DNA of 64,000 nt from Mycolicibacterium parafortuitum (lineage in GTDB: Bacteria; Actinomycetota; Actinomycetes; Mycobacteriales; Mycobacteriaceae): NCBI RefSeq assembly GCF_002086815.1, contig NZ_MVID01000004.1, positions 62,001-126,000 of the forward strand, given 5' to 3'. The notes under the pieces are model-generated. The model made no database searches. It saw only the letters and a program-made list of their open reading frames with translations, and was not told the DNA's origin. Positions 45,368 to 54,071 of the stretch are shown here, piece by piece. A program made the translations under genes and the position numbers. Position 1 is the stretch's first letter; each line of letters starts with the position of its first letter.

Positions 45368-46722
45368 GCACAGCCGTCGACGTCTCCATCATCGAGACCT
45401 CCGGTCTGGGCGACCGCAGCTACCTGGTCAGCGCCGACGGCGTCGCCGTCGTGGTCGACCCGCAGCGCGACATCGATCGGGTGCTGGAGCTGGCGCGTCA
45501 GCGCGGGGTGCGGATCAGCCATGTGCTGGAGACCCACATCCACAACGACTACGTGACAGGCGGTCTCGAGCTGTCCCGGGTCATCGGCGCCGAATACGTC
45601 GTGCCCGCCGGGGACGACCTGGGATACGACCACCGCGCGGTCAGCGACGGCGACACCGTCGACGCCGGCCCGGTGCGCTTGCAGGTGATGCACACCCCCG
45701 GGCACACCCATCACCACGTCAGTTACGTGCTGCGCGACTCCGGCGATTCGGTGGTCGGGGTTTTGACCGGCGGATCGATGTTGCACGGGACCACCGGGCG
45801 CACCGATCTCCTCGGCGACGAATACACCGAGGAGCTCAGCCATGCGCAGTTCCACTCGGTGCACCGGCTGGCCGCCGAGTTGCCCGAGGACACCGAGGTC
45901 TACCCCACACACGGTTTCGGCAGCTTCTGCTCGGCCACCCCGGCCAGCGGGGACTCGTCCACCATCGCCGAGCAGCGGCAGACCAATCCGGCGCTGACCA
46001 AGGACGAGCAGAGCTACGTCGACGAGCTGATCGCCGGGCTGGGCGACTACCCCGCGTACTACGCGCACATGGGTGTCATCAACACCGCGGGCCCGGCGCC
46101 GATCGACCTGTCGATACCCGAACCGGTGGATCCCGGCGAACTCCGGCGACGTATCGACGCCGGCGAATGGGTGGTCGACCTGCGCGCCCGTACCGCGTTC
46201 GCCGCCGGACATGTCGGCGGCACACTCGGTTTCGAGTTGTCGGACAACTTCGTCACCTACCTGGGATGGTTGTACTCGTGGGGGTCGCCGCTGACCCTCA
46301 TCGGTGACGATGCCGACCAGATCGCCGACGCCCGCCGGGAACTCGCCCGCATCGGGGTCGACAACCTGACCGGTTCCGCGGCGGGGAACATCCACGAACT
46401 CGCGGCGGGTGCGCCGTTGCGGTCCTACCGCGTCGCCGATTTCACCGCACTGGCCGAAGTATTGGACACGCAGCCGCCGGCCGTCCTCGACGTCCGCCAA
46501 AGCGGCGAGTTCGCCGACGGTCACATCGCCGGCGCGGTCAACATTCCGCTGCACGAGTTGAGCCGGCGCGTCGACGAGGTTCCCGACGGCGAGGTCTGGG
46601 TGCACTGTGCATCGGGATACCGCTCGTCGATCGCCGCATCGATGCTCGACCGCGGCGACCGCACGGTCGTGCTCGTCGACGACTCGTTCGACCAGGCCGA
46701 GAAGCTCGGCCTCGTCACCTGA
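45364..46722 (+). CDS. MBL-fold protein with two rhodanese domains, metal site altered
   Basis: 452 residues, a paralog of the 41581-42960 protein. Metallo-beta-lactamase part: THIHNDYVTGG and HTPGHTHHH are kept, but the iron-ligand Asp of the TGD motif is Gly (LTGGSMLHGTTGRTD). Rhodanese 1 has no active Cys (LIGDDADQ). Rhodanese 2 has HCASGYRSS, so it can still carry persulfide. It may bind rather than oxidise persulfides, or use another ligand. GTG overlaps the DUF302 stop. Its last 8 bp overlap the convergent DUF202 gene. Confidence 0.82.
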   Translation: MSTAVDVSIIETSGLGDRSYLVSADGVAVVVDPQRDIDRVLELARQRGVRISHVLETHIHNDYVTGGLELSRVIGAEYVVPAGDDLGYDHRAVSDGDTVDAGPVRLQVMHTPGHTHHHVSYVLRDSGDSVVGVLTGGSMLHGTTGRTDLLGDEYTEELSHAQFHSVHRLAAELPEDTEVYPTHGFGSFCSATPASGDSSTIAEQRQTNPALTKDEQSYVDELIAGLGDYPAYYAHMGVINTAGPAPIDLSIPEPVDPGELRRRIDAGEWVVDLRARTAFAAGHVGGTLGFELSDNFVTYLGWLYSWGSPLTLIGDDADQIADARRELARIGVDNLTGSAAGNIHELAAGAPLRSYRVADFTALAEVLDTQPPAVLDVRQSGEFADGHIAGAVNIPLHELSRRVDEVPDGEVWVHCASGYRSSIAASMLDRGDRTVVLVDDSFDQAEKLGLVT

Positions 46723-47056
46723 ACGCCACCAGCACGGTGACGGCGATCGCCGCCCCGAAAAGCACTGTGGCACTGCCGATGAGCATCACCTCGAGGTGCG
46801 GCTCCGTCACGACCGGCCGCCCGTCGGCGTCCCGGCCGGCCCGGACCGCCCGCGACCGCCGGTAGCCGAGGGCGAGCACCAACAGGGCCAGCACCGCGGC
46901 GCCGACGGCCAGCCCGACCCGCACCGGCCCCAGCGGCCCATGCTGGCGCAGCAGGAGCAACGCACCGCCGGCGAGGAAGCCCAATGAGCTTCTCTCCCAG
47001 GACAACACGGTGCGTTCGACGGGCAGCCCGGGTTTGGCGGGCTCGGGCACCACCAT
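46715..47056 (-). CDS. DUF202 membrane protein
   Basis: 113 residues, three membrane helices. The conserved LSWERSSLGFLAGGALLLL start, then GLAVGAAVLALLVLALGYRRS and a final ATVLFGAAIAVTVLV, fit DUF202. No function is known. It starts 1 bp after the stop of the next DUF202 gene. Confidence 0.8.
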   Translation of the reverse strand: MVVPEPAKPGLPVERTVLSWERSSLGFLAGGALLLLRQHGPLGPVRVGLAVGAAVLALLVLALGYRRSRAVRAGRDADGRPVVTEPHLEVMLIGSATVLFGAAIAVTVLVAFR

Positions 47057-47057
47057 G

Positions 47058-47411
47058 TCACTGCCCTGCCGGTGGCCAGATCACCAGGATCACCAGCACG
47101 ATCACGGTCACGACGAAGATGCCACCGCCGAGCAGCAGCGGGATGCGGGTCGGCGGCAGCTCCGCACCGCGGCGCATCGCCGTCTGCACACGCTGCCAGC
47201 GCCGGACGGCGACGGCGGCGAGCACTCCACCCCCGGCGGTCAGCGCGACGCTCAGGCCGTGCCGCACGCCGGGGATCCCGAACGACGGCACGAACTGCAC
47301 GACGGCGATCCCGCCGGCGATCAACGCCAGCGCCGTGCGGATCCAGGCCAGGAAGGTTCGCTCGTTGGCCAGGGTGAAGCGGTAGTCCGGGTCCTGTTCG
47401 TCCGAGCTCAT
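47058..47411 (-). CDS. YidH-type DUF202 membrane protein
   Basis: 117 residues, three helices. FTLANERTFLAWIRTALALIAGG is the classic YidH/DUF202 start, then YRF before it and VVTVIVLVILVIWPP at the end. It is paired with the DUF202 gene 1 bp downstream, likely one transcript. Divergent from the P-type ATPase gene across 136 bp. Function unknown. Confidence 0.82.
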   Translation of the reverse strand: MSSDEQDPDYRFTLANERTFLAWIRTALALIAGGIAVVQFVPSFGIPGVRHGLSVALTAGGGVLAAVAVRRWQRVQTAMRRGAELPPTRIPLLLGGGIFVVTVIVLVILVIWPPAGQ

Positions 47412-47547
47412 CGACCGCCGTCCCTTCGAGCGCCCATCGCAGTCAGCCTACGTCGGGGCCGGCCGACCGAAGGGGCGCCCGCCCCAGATGTCCGGGTATT
47501 TCGTCATCCCGTGGCGTAGGCGCCCGCAGGGGAGCATCATCGGTCGG

Positions 47548-50364
47548 GTGGACGTGTCCGCCGGCGCCGTACCCCCTTCGGTGCAGGACGGCGCCGATGT
47601 CGCCCGCAGCCTCGCGGTCGACCCAGCGACAGGTCTCACGTCGGCCGACGCCGCGGCCCGGCTGCAGCGCGACGGCCGAAACGAGTTGCGGGCCAAGGCC
47701 CCCGAGCCGCTGTGGCGCAAGATTCTGCGCCAGTTCCAGGATCCGCTGATCTATCTGCTGCTGGTCGCGGTGGCGATCTCGACGGCGGCGTGGGTCGCCG
47801 AGGGGGCCGACGGTGTCCCGGTCGACGCACTGGTCATCTCCGCCATCGTGATCCTCAACGGCATCCTCGGGTTCGCGCAGGAGCGCCGCGCCGAGGCCGC
47901 GGTCAGCGCGTTGCAATCGATGACCGATGCCACCTCGACGGTGCTTCGGGACGGGGAACTCGGCTCGGTGCCGTCTGCGGAGCTGGTCCGCGGCGACATC
48001 CTGGTGCTCAACGAAGGAGACGCGGTCGGCGCCGACGCCCGGCTGCTGTCGGCGGCAGCGCTTCGCCTGTCGGAGGCGTCCCTGACCGGGGAGAGCGAAC
48101 CGGTGACCAAGAACGCCGCGGCGCTGACCGCAGAGGTGCCGCTCGGCGATCGCACCAACATGGTCTACCGGGGCACGTCGGTGGTCCAGGGTGTCGGCCG
48201 GGCGGTGGTCACGGCTACCGGGATGGCCACCGAAGTCGGCTCCATCGCGGAGATGCTCGACGAGACGCGCGAGGATCCGAGTCCGCTGCAGAAGGAGATC
48301 GCGGGCGTCAGCGAGATGCTGGGCATTGCGGTCATCGTGATCGCCGTGGTGGTCATGGCCGTCACCTCGCTGGTCAACGAGATCTCGTCGGTGCGCGATC
48401 TGGTCACCGTGCTGTTGCTGGGGGTGTCGCTGGCGGTGGCGGCCGTGCCGGAGGGGCTGCCCGCGATCCTGTCGGTCGTGCTGGCCATCGGCGTGCAGCA
48501 GCTCGCGCGGCGCCACGCTGTGGTGAAGAAGCTGCACTCGGTGGAGACGCTGGGCTCGGCGAGCGTCATCGCGTCCGACAAGACCGGCACTCTGACCAAG
48601 AACGAGATGACGATCCAGCGCATACGGACCTCCTCCGGCGAGGTCGAGCTGACCGGGGTCGGTTACCGGCCCGAGGGCGACGCGCTGGCCGGGGGCCGGC
48701 CGCTGACCGATCCTGCGCTGACCCGCGAAGTCCGCATGGTGCTCACCGCCGGGGCGCTGGCCAACGATGCTCAGCTGAGCTGCCGCGACGGCGACTGGCA
48801 GATTCAGGGTGACCCGACCGAGGCGGCCTTCCTGGTGGCCGCCCGCAAACTGAGCGGCACCGTCGACCGCACGCAGCAGTTCGCGCGGCGGGCCGAGATC
48901 CCGTTCACGTCGGAACGAAAGATGATGTCGGCGCTCGTTGCCCACGAGGAGGGCATCGCGGTGGTGTCCAAGGGGGCACCGGACGTGCTGTTGCAGCGCT
49001 GCGTCGCCGTCCAGATCGGAGACCGGGTGCAACCCCTGGACACCGACCGTCGTGCGGCGGCGATGGCCGACGTCGAGGAACTCTCCGGGCAGGCGTTCCG
49101 CACTCTCGGTGTCGCCTATCGCTGGGTCGACCGCCCCGCTACCGACTTCGACGCCACCGATTTCGACGCCACCGATTTCGACCCTGCCGACGAACGGGAT
49201 CTGGTCTACCTGGGCGTCGTCGGGATCATCGACCCGCCGCGGCCCGAGGTCGCCGTCGCCGTCGCCGAAGCCCGCCGGGCGGGCGTGCGGGTCATCATGA
49301 TCACCGGCGACCACCCTGTCACCGCTGCGCGCATCGCCGAGGATCTCGGCATCGTCGGCCCGGGGGCCACCGCGGTCACGGGCACCGAACTGGACGCGCT
49401 CTCGCCGGATCGGCTCGAAGCGGTGGTGGCCACGACGTCGGTCTACGCCCGGGTGGCACCACGCAACAAGCTGCAGATCGTCGACGCGCTGCAGGCGCGC
49501 GGCGAGGTGGTGGCGATGACCGGCGACGGGGTCAACGACGCCCCTGCGCTCAAGGCCGCCGACATCGGCGTCGCGATGGGGATCACCGGGACGCAGGTGA
49601 CCAAGGAAGCCGCGAAGATGATCCTGGCCGACGACAACTTCGCCACCATCGTCACCGCGGTCCGGCAGGGTCGCGCCATCTTCGACGACATCAAGAAGTT
49701 CCTGCGCTACCTGTTGTCCTCGAACATGGGTGAGGTCTTCACCGTCTTCTTCGGCGTACTGTTCGCCGGCTTCATCGGGCTCGCCGCCGGTTCGGGAGAG
49801 GCGATCGTCGTTCCGCTGCTGGCCACCCAGATCCTGTGGATCAACCTCATCACCGATTCCGGCCCGGCGCTGGCGATGGGTGTCGACCCCGAGATCGACG
49901 ATGTGATGTCGCGCCCGCCGCGGCGGGCCACCGACCGGCTCATCGACGCCGAGATGTGGCGGGGCATCATCTCCGTCGGCATGGTCATGGGCATCGCGAC
50001 GCTGCTGACGATGGACATTTTCCTGCCCGGCGGGCTGGTGGACGGGTCGGACTCGCTGGAGGTCGCACGCACCGCCGGCTTCACCACCCTGGTGCTCGCA
50101 CAGTTCTTCAACGCGTTCAATTCCCGCTCGGAGACCACCAGCGCCTTCAGCCACCTGTTCAGCAACGGCTGGCTGTGGGCCTCGGTCGGGCTCGGGGTGG
50201 TCCTGCAGATCGCGGTGGTCCATATCTCGTTCCTGCAGACCGCTTTCGGCACGACGACACTCGATGCGGCGCACTGGGCGGTGGCGGTCGCGATGGCCTC
50301 GACGGTGCTGTGGTTCGACGAGCTGCGAAAGCTGTTCCTGCGGCGGCGCGGGACGGGCTCATGA
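47548..50364 (+). CDS. Cation-transporting P-type ATPase (PII type, CtpF-like)
   Basis: 938 residues. LTGESEPV (actuator), AVPEGLPAIL (M4 site), SDKTGTLTKNEM with the phosphorylated Asp, MTGDGVNDAPALK, and an M6 segment WINLITDSGPALAMG whose N, T and D match the Ca2+-site residues of SERCA. Ten membrane helices. It therefore looks like a Ca2+/Mn2+-type pump, similar to mycobacterial CtpF. GTG at 47548 is preferred; an ATG at 47488 is also in frame. A threefold ATDFD repeat lies in the nucleotide-binding domain. A CDF transporter gene overlaps its stop. Confidence 0.88.
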   Translation: MDVSAGAVPPSVQDGADVARSLAVDPATGLTSADAAARLQRDGRNELRAKAPEPLWRKILRQFQDPLIYLLLVAVAISTAAWVAEGADGVPVDALVISAIVILNGILGFAQERRAEAAVSALQSMTDATSTVLRDGELGSVPSAELVRGDILVLNEGDAVGADARLLSAAALRLSEASLTGESEPVTKNAAALTAEVPLGDRTNMVYRGTSVVQGVGRAVVTATGMATEVGSIAEMLDETREDPSPLQKEIAGVSEMLGIAVIVIAVVVMAVTSLVNEISSVRDLVTVLLLGVSLAVAAVPEGLPAILSVVLAIGVQQLARRHAVVKKLHSVETLGSASVIASDKTGTLTKNEMTIQRIRTSSGEVELTGVGYRPEGDALAGGRPLTDPALTREVRMVLTAGALANDAQLSCRDGDWQIQGDPTEAAFLVAARKLSGTVDRTQQFARRAEIPFTSERKMMSALVAHEEGIAVVSKGAPDVLLQRCVAVQIGDRVQPLDTDRRAAAMADVEELSGQAFRTLGVAYRWVDRPATDFDATDFDATDFDPADERDLVYLGVVGIIDPPRPEVAVAVAEARRAGVRVIMITGDHPVTAARIAEDLGIVGPGATAVTGTELDALSPDRLEAVVATTSVYARVAPRNKLQIVDALQARGEVVAMTGDGVNDAPALKAADIGVAMGITGTQVTKEAAKMILADDNFATIVTAVRQGRAIFDDIKKFLRYLLSSNMGEVFTVFFGVLFAGFIGLAAGSGEAIVVPLLATQILWINLITDSGPALAMGVDPEIDDVMSRPPRRATDRLIDAEMWRGIISVGMVMGIATLLTMDIFLPGGLVDGSDSLEVARTAGFTTLVLAQFFNAFNSRSETTSAFSHLFSNGWLWASVGLGVVLQIAVVHISFLQTAFGTTTLDAAHWAVAVAMASTVLWFDELRKLFLRRRGTGS
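49141..49185 (+). repeat. Three tandem 15-bp units inside the P-type ATPase gene
   Basis: ACCGACTTCGACGCC (49141), ACCGATTTCGACGCC (49156) and ACCGATTTCGACCCT (49171), encoding ATDFD three times in a row. The phase keeps the reading frame, so copy-number change would alter length by five residues per unit. It falls just before the conserved YLGVVGIIDPPRPE segment, probably a surface loop. Confidence 0.85.
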
Positions 50365-51266
50365 CCGAAGCGCCGCTGCCCAAAGAGCAGGAGCACCGGC
50401 TCCTGATGCGGTTCATGCTGCTGAGCCTGGCGGCTGCGGTGGTGACGATGGCGCTCAAGGCCGGCGCCGCGGTGATCACCGGTTCAGTCGGATTCCTTTC
50501 CGACGCACTGGAATCCGGCGTCAATCTGGTCGCCGCCGTGGTGGCGCTGCTGGCCCTGCGGGTGGCGGCGCGCCCCCGCGACGCCGACCACCACTTCGGT
50601 CACGGCAAGGCCGAGTACCTGTCGGCATTGGTCGAAGGCGCGATGATCTTCGTCGCCGCCACGGCGATCATCTGGAGCGCCGTGGAGCGGCTGCTCAGTC
50701 CGGCGCCGCTCGCCCAGGCCGGGATAGGTCTGGCGCTGTCCTCGGCCGCGGCGGTGGTCAACCTCGTCGTCGGGGTGATCCTGCAGCGGGTGGGCCGGCG
50801 TCACCGGTCGGTCACCCTGATCGCCGACGGTAAGCACCTGATGACCGACGTGTGGACCTCGGGCGGCGTGATCGTCGGCATTTCCCTTGTCGCGGTGACC
50901 GGTTGGTACCCGCTCGACCCCCTGGTCGCGCTCGCGGTCGGGGTCAACATCCTGTGGACCGGCTACAAGCTGCTGCGCGGCTCGATGAGCAGCCTGCTCA
51001 GCGCGTCCCTCCCGCAGAGCGACCACGAGGCGGTCGAGGCGGTGCTGAACCGCTACCGCAGCGAATACCCGGTCGAGTTCGCGCCGCTGCGCACCGTCGA
51101 ATCCGGGCGTCAGCGCCTGGTTTTCGTCGTTGTCACAGTGCCCGCGGACTGGACCGTGCAGGCGGCGCACGACCTGGCCAACCGACTCGAGGACGACATC
51201 GACGCCGCGCTACCCCACACCGAGACCTTCATCCACGTCGAACCGGCCGAGACGTCCCCGCGCTAG
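50361..51266 (+). CDS. Cation diffusion facilitator (CDF) family transporter
   Basis: 301 residues. Six membrane helices; SVGFLSDALESGVN in helix 2, the DADHHFGHGKAEYLS loop, and HLMTDVWTSGG in helix 5 with the HxxxD metal site, then the C-terminal cytoplasmic domain (RQRLVFVVVTVPADWTVQAAHDLAN). Helix 2 has ExxxN where many zinc CDFs have HxxxD. It would export a divalent metal by proton exchange. The ATG overlaps the P-type ATPase stop (ATGA), so the two are co-translated and may handle the same or linked ions. Confidence 0.88.
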   Translation: MTEAPLPKEQEHRLLMRFMLLSLAAAVVTMALKAGAAVITGSVGFLSDALESGVNLVAAVVALLALRVAARPRDADHHFGHGKAEYLSALVEGAMIFVAATAIIWSAVERLLSPAPLAQAGIGLALSSAAAVVNLVVGVILQRVGRRHRSVTLIADGKHLMTDVWTSGGVIVGISLVAVTGWYPLDPLVALAVGVNILWTGYKLLRGSMSSLLSASLPQSDHEAVEAVLNRYRSEYPVEFAPLRTVESGRQRLVFVVVTVPADWTVQAAHDLANRLEDDIDAALPHTETFIHVEPAETSPR

Positions 51267-51280
51267 ACCCGCACGCAGCC

Positions 51281-52039
51281 TCAGGAAGGAACGTTGGCCT
51301 TCAGCGTCGCCAGGGCCGCTCCCGCCAGCCGAGAGAGCTCGGCGGCTTCGCCGTCGTCGAACGCGGCGGCGAAGAGCTGCGCCATCCGCCGATCGGTGGC
51401 CTGCTCGATCTCGTCGTAGCTGTCCTTCTTGTCCGCGCCGTCGGCGAAGGGTTCGGGCCAGCCGAACATGGCCGCGTACTGGGGCCCCTTGTTGAGCATG
51501 TGCGCCTCGATCGGCGTCAGGTCGGTCAGCGTCAACGCGTTGAAGTGCAGCGCCGCCCGCAGCTCCCGCAGTACGAACATGACCTGCAGCGCACGGGCGG
51601 TCGCGTCGTCGGACAGCGGCATCGCCCGCCAGCCGGCGAACAACGGCAGTCCCCACGTCGGCGCCGCCGCGATCAGCTTCTCCCCCAGCGCGGCCAGGCG
51701 GTCCGGCGCCTCGGCGTCGGCGAGGTAGGCGCGGCCGAACTCGGCGGCCTGGTTCCAGTAGACCTCGGCCGCGCCGGCGGCGTCGCGCACCGTCAGGCCC
51801 TCGTCCCACAGGGCGGCCACCACCGTCGGTTCGAACACCGTGAAGACGGACGCGACCGTGGCGCCGGTGGCGTCACCCAGGACCCCACCCCGGCCGACGA
51901 TGTATCCAGCCAGCGGATTCTCGTACCCGGCCGCCACGCTGCCCGCGTAGGTCTGCGGATGCAGCATGAACACCGCGACCGCAGCCTCGATGGCGGCGCC
52001 GGCCGCGGCGACGGAGTCGTTGTGATCCACCTCGGTCAT
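51281..52039 (-). CDS. SCO6745-family protein (hypothetical)
   Basis: 252 residues. The family shows as AVAVFMLHPQTYAGSVAAGYENPLAGYIVGRGGVLGDA, then VFTVFEPTVVAALWDEGL, and a mid segment LRELRAALHFNALT. Helical and soluble, common in actinobacteria, function unknown. ATG at 52039 is used; the longer upstream frame has no ribosome site. Converges on the CDF gene 14 bp away. Confidence 0.75.
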   Translation of the reverse strand: MTEVDHNDSVAAAGAAIEAAVAVFMLHPQTYAGSVAAGYENPLAGYIVGRGGVLGDATGATVASVFTVFEPTVVAALWDEGLTVRDAAGAAEVYWNQAAEFGRAYLADAEAPDRLAALGEKLIAAAPTWGLPLFAGWRAMPLSDDATARALQVMFVLRELRAALHFNALTLTDLTPIEAHMLNKGPQYAAMFGWPEPFADGADKKDSYDEIEQATDRRMAQLFAAAFDDGEAAELSRLAGAALATLKANVPS

Positions 52040-52119
52040 TTCCAGGTCCCTCCCATTCAGTCGGCGTACTGACGGGCAGCGTATCGGCCGGCCGGCCGCG
52101 TTCACGGCCCGGCAGCGGG

Positions 52120-52136
52120 TTGTGCCCGGCGCACAA
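52120..52136. promoter_or_regulatory. Inverted repeat TTGTGC-N5-GCACAA in a divergent promoter
   Basis: Perfect 6-bp arms around CCGGC between the SCO6745-type gene and the Rv1733c-like gene, with a further TTGTGCGCC about 20 bp on. The arrangement suits an operator. It is not a DosR box. Confidence 0.35.
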
Positions 52137-52248
52137 AGCCGCAGCCCGTCCTTGTGCGCCTGGTCCTAGCCGCATTGCCGATGGCGGCGCATCCTGGAAG
52201 TGCCGGGCCGAAGGCGCTCGGCTCCAACGTGTCCGAGGAGGAATTACG

Positions 52249-52671
52249 GTGCGCCCGCATGAGGCCGGGAATCGGCGCGCGATAGCCGGCGGCAACACGC
52301 TCGACGACGATTGGACCACGTTCACCGTCGGTGTTCCGCGGCCTCTCGTCGCCACCCGGCTGAGGGGCAAGCACCCGTTGGTCCGTGCCGTGGACCGGAT
52401 CGAGGCCGCGGTCGTGACGATGGCGGTGCTGCTGTCCGTCGTGGCGCTGCCGTTCGCCGGTGCGCTCGGCACCGCGGTCTATGACGCCGGCGCGGGGCCT
52501 GGTCAGGCCGCGGCGGGCGGGGTTCTGCTGTGGGCGGGTGTCACCGCGTTCGCCGTCGCGACGATCGTCGTCACGCACCGGATCTGTGACCGTGCCCGGC
52601 GTGCACGCTGGGACAAAGGACTTTCCCAGCTCGCCGAGGCCGGCGACGGAACGGCCCGGGACCAGACCTGA
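52249..52671 (+). CDS. Rv1733c-like membrane protein, shortened
   Basis: 140 residues. HPLVRAVDRIEAAVVTMAVLL and VVALPFAGALGTAVYDAG match the first half of Rv1733c, a two-helix membrane antigen of the DosR regulon. After GPGQAAAGG it goes straight to the second helix LWAGVTAFAVATIVVTHRI and a basic tail RARRARWDKGL. Rv1733c proteins normally carry a loop of roughly 80 or more extracytoplasmic residues here, which is missing. GTG at 52249 has AGGAGG 7 bp upstream. No DosR box was seen. Confidence 0.72.
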   Translation: MRPHEAGNRRAIAGGNTLDDDWTTFTVGVPRPLVATRLRGKHPLVRAVDRIEAAVVTMAVLLSVVALPFAGALGTAVYDAGAGPGQAAAGGVLLWAGVTAFAVATIVVTHRICDRARRARWDKGLSQLAEAGDGTARDQT

Positions 52672-52792
52672 GATCGAGGGTGGTGCGGTGCGACCACCCG
52701 CCGGCGGTGCGCCACTGAAACCGTGGGCGTGACCTGACCTCCGGCTGGGTATAGGGCGGCACGTCAGCCCACCCCGCCGCCCGGAGGTCCGA

Positions 52793-52840
52793 GTGAGTAC
52801 CACCGACAACGCCGCGCACGATCCCGCCGCAGCCCGCTGA
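52793..52840 (+). other. Possible 15-codon leader ORF before the MFS gene
   Basis: GTG at 52793 preceded by GGAGG (5-bp spacing) opens a frame of 15 codons (MSTTDNAAHDPAAAR) that stops at 52840, 4 bp before the MFS GTG. The MFS gene itself has no clear ribosome site, so this short frame may recruit ribosomes for it. Confidence 0.35.
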
Positions 52841-52844
52841 CCAC

Positions 52845-54071
52845 GTGTCACGGTCCTACTACTCGCTGATCGGCGCGGGCGCGGCGCTGATCGGTTGCTG
52901 CTACGGCTTCGCCCGTTTCGCCTATGGCCTGTTCGTCCCGGTGTTCACCGACCGATTCGAGTTGAGCGCCACCGTGATCGGGCTCGTCGGCGCGGGGAGC
53001 TACCTCGGGTACTGCGCCGCGATCACCGTCGCGTTGGTCTACACCGACCGGGTCGGGGCACGCCGGATGGCGGTCGCCGCGGGCGTGGTCGCGACCGTCG
53101 GCATCCTCGTCGTCACCGCCGCGCAGTCGGCGGCGGTGCTCGCGGTCGGGATCCTGGTGGCGGGGATGAGCACGGGCCTGGCCTCGCCGCCGCTGGCGAG
53201 CGCGCTGGCACAACGCCTGAGCGCGGAGCGGGCCGACCGGGCCCAGACGATCGTCAACGCGGGCACCGGGATCGGCGTGGTGGTGTCCGGCCCGATCGCG
53301 CTGGCGTTGTTGGGTCAGTGGCGGCTGGCCTGGGCGATCTACGGCGCGATCACCGTCGCCGTCACCGCGTGGGTCGCGTTCGCGCTGCGCAACGGTCCGG
53401 AGGTGCAGCGGTCCCGCGTCACGGTGGGGCGCCGGTTCCGGCCCGGCACAGCCGGATTGCTCGTCGCGTCCGTGCTGACGGGTGTGGGCTGCATCGCGAT
53501 CTGGAACTTCGGCCGTGACCTGATCGGCGCGGAATCCGGCGGGGACGCGGTCGCGACGACGGCGTGGATGCTGTTGGGCGCCGCCGGGATCGGCGGGGCG
53601 TTCGGCGGCGCGGCGGTGCAGCGGCTGGGGTTCGGCCGGACCTGGGTCGCGACGGTCGCCGCGATGGCCGCGGCCACCGCGGGGCTGGCGTTGGCGGCCG
53701 ACCACGTCGCGGCGATCCTGGTGTCGGCGTGCGTGTTCGGTGCCGCCTACATCGGTCTCAGCGGGCTCTTGCTGCTGTGGGGCACCCGGGTGTATCCCGA
53801 CGCGGCCGCCTACGGGGTCGGCCTGGCGTTCTTCGCGATCGCGGCGGGGCAGGCGCTCGGCGCGCCGGTGGTGGGCGCGCTGATCGAGTCGTTCGGCTAC
53901 CAGGCGGCGTTCCTGGTGTTCGCCGGCGCGGGCGCGCTGGCGATGCTGGCGCGGCCCGCACCGGCTCCTGACTCACCGGCCGCCGACGAAGTCCCAGTGG
54001 CCGGTGGTGACGGACACGACGACCGCGGCGGTCGCGATCACCGCGGCGCCGGCGATCAGCGCGAGCTCTGA
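52845..54071 (+). CDS. MFS transporter (YbfB/YjiJ-like)
   Basis: 408 residues, twelve membrane helices. GCCYGFARFAYGLFVPVF at the start and LVYTDRVGARRMAV (cytoplasmic loop 2-3 motif) are typical of the YbfB/YjiJ-type MFS group. The polar C-terminal tail (PVAGGDGHDDRGGRDHRGAG) is read from DNA that is antisense to the end of the EcfT gene; that overlap is 99 bp. GTG at 52845. Substrate unknown. Confidence 0.8.
   Translation: MSRSYYSLIGAGAALIGCCYGFARFAYGLFVPVFTDRFELSATVIGLVGAGSYLGYCAAITVALVYTDRVGARRMAVAAGVVATVGILVVTAAQSAAVLAVGILVAGMSTGLASPPLASALAQRLSAERADRAQTIVNAGTGIGVVVSGPIALALLGQWRLAWAIYGAITVAVTAWVAFALRNGPEVQRSRVTVGRRFRPGTAGLLVASVLTGVGCIAIWNFGRDLIGAESGGDAVATTAWMLLGAAGIGGAFGGAAVQRLGFGRTWVATVAAMAAATAGLALAADHVAAILVSACVFGAAYIGLSGLLLLWGTRVYPDAAAYGVGLAFFAIAAGQALGAPVVGALIESFGYQAAFLVFAGAGALAMLARPAPAPDSPAADEVPVAGGDGHDDRGGRDHRGAGDQREL

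Noticed and set aside
47443..50274. Long open frame on the minus strand opposite the P-type ATPase
   Set aside because: Antisense shadow; the sense strand has all P-type ATPase motifs.
52040..52248. DosR box upstream of the Rv1733c-like gene
   Set aside because: Only a partial GGTCCTAG-like half is visible; the palindrome found (TTGTGC-N5-GCACAA) does not fit the DosR consensus.
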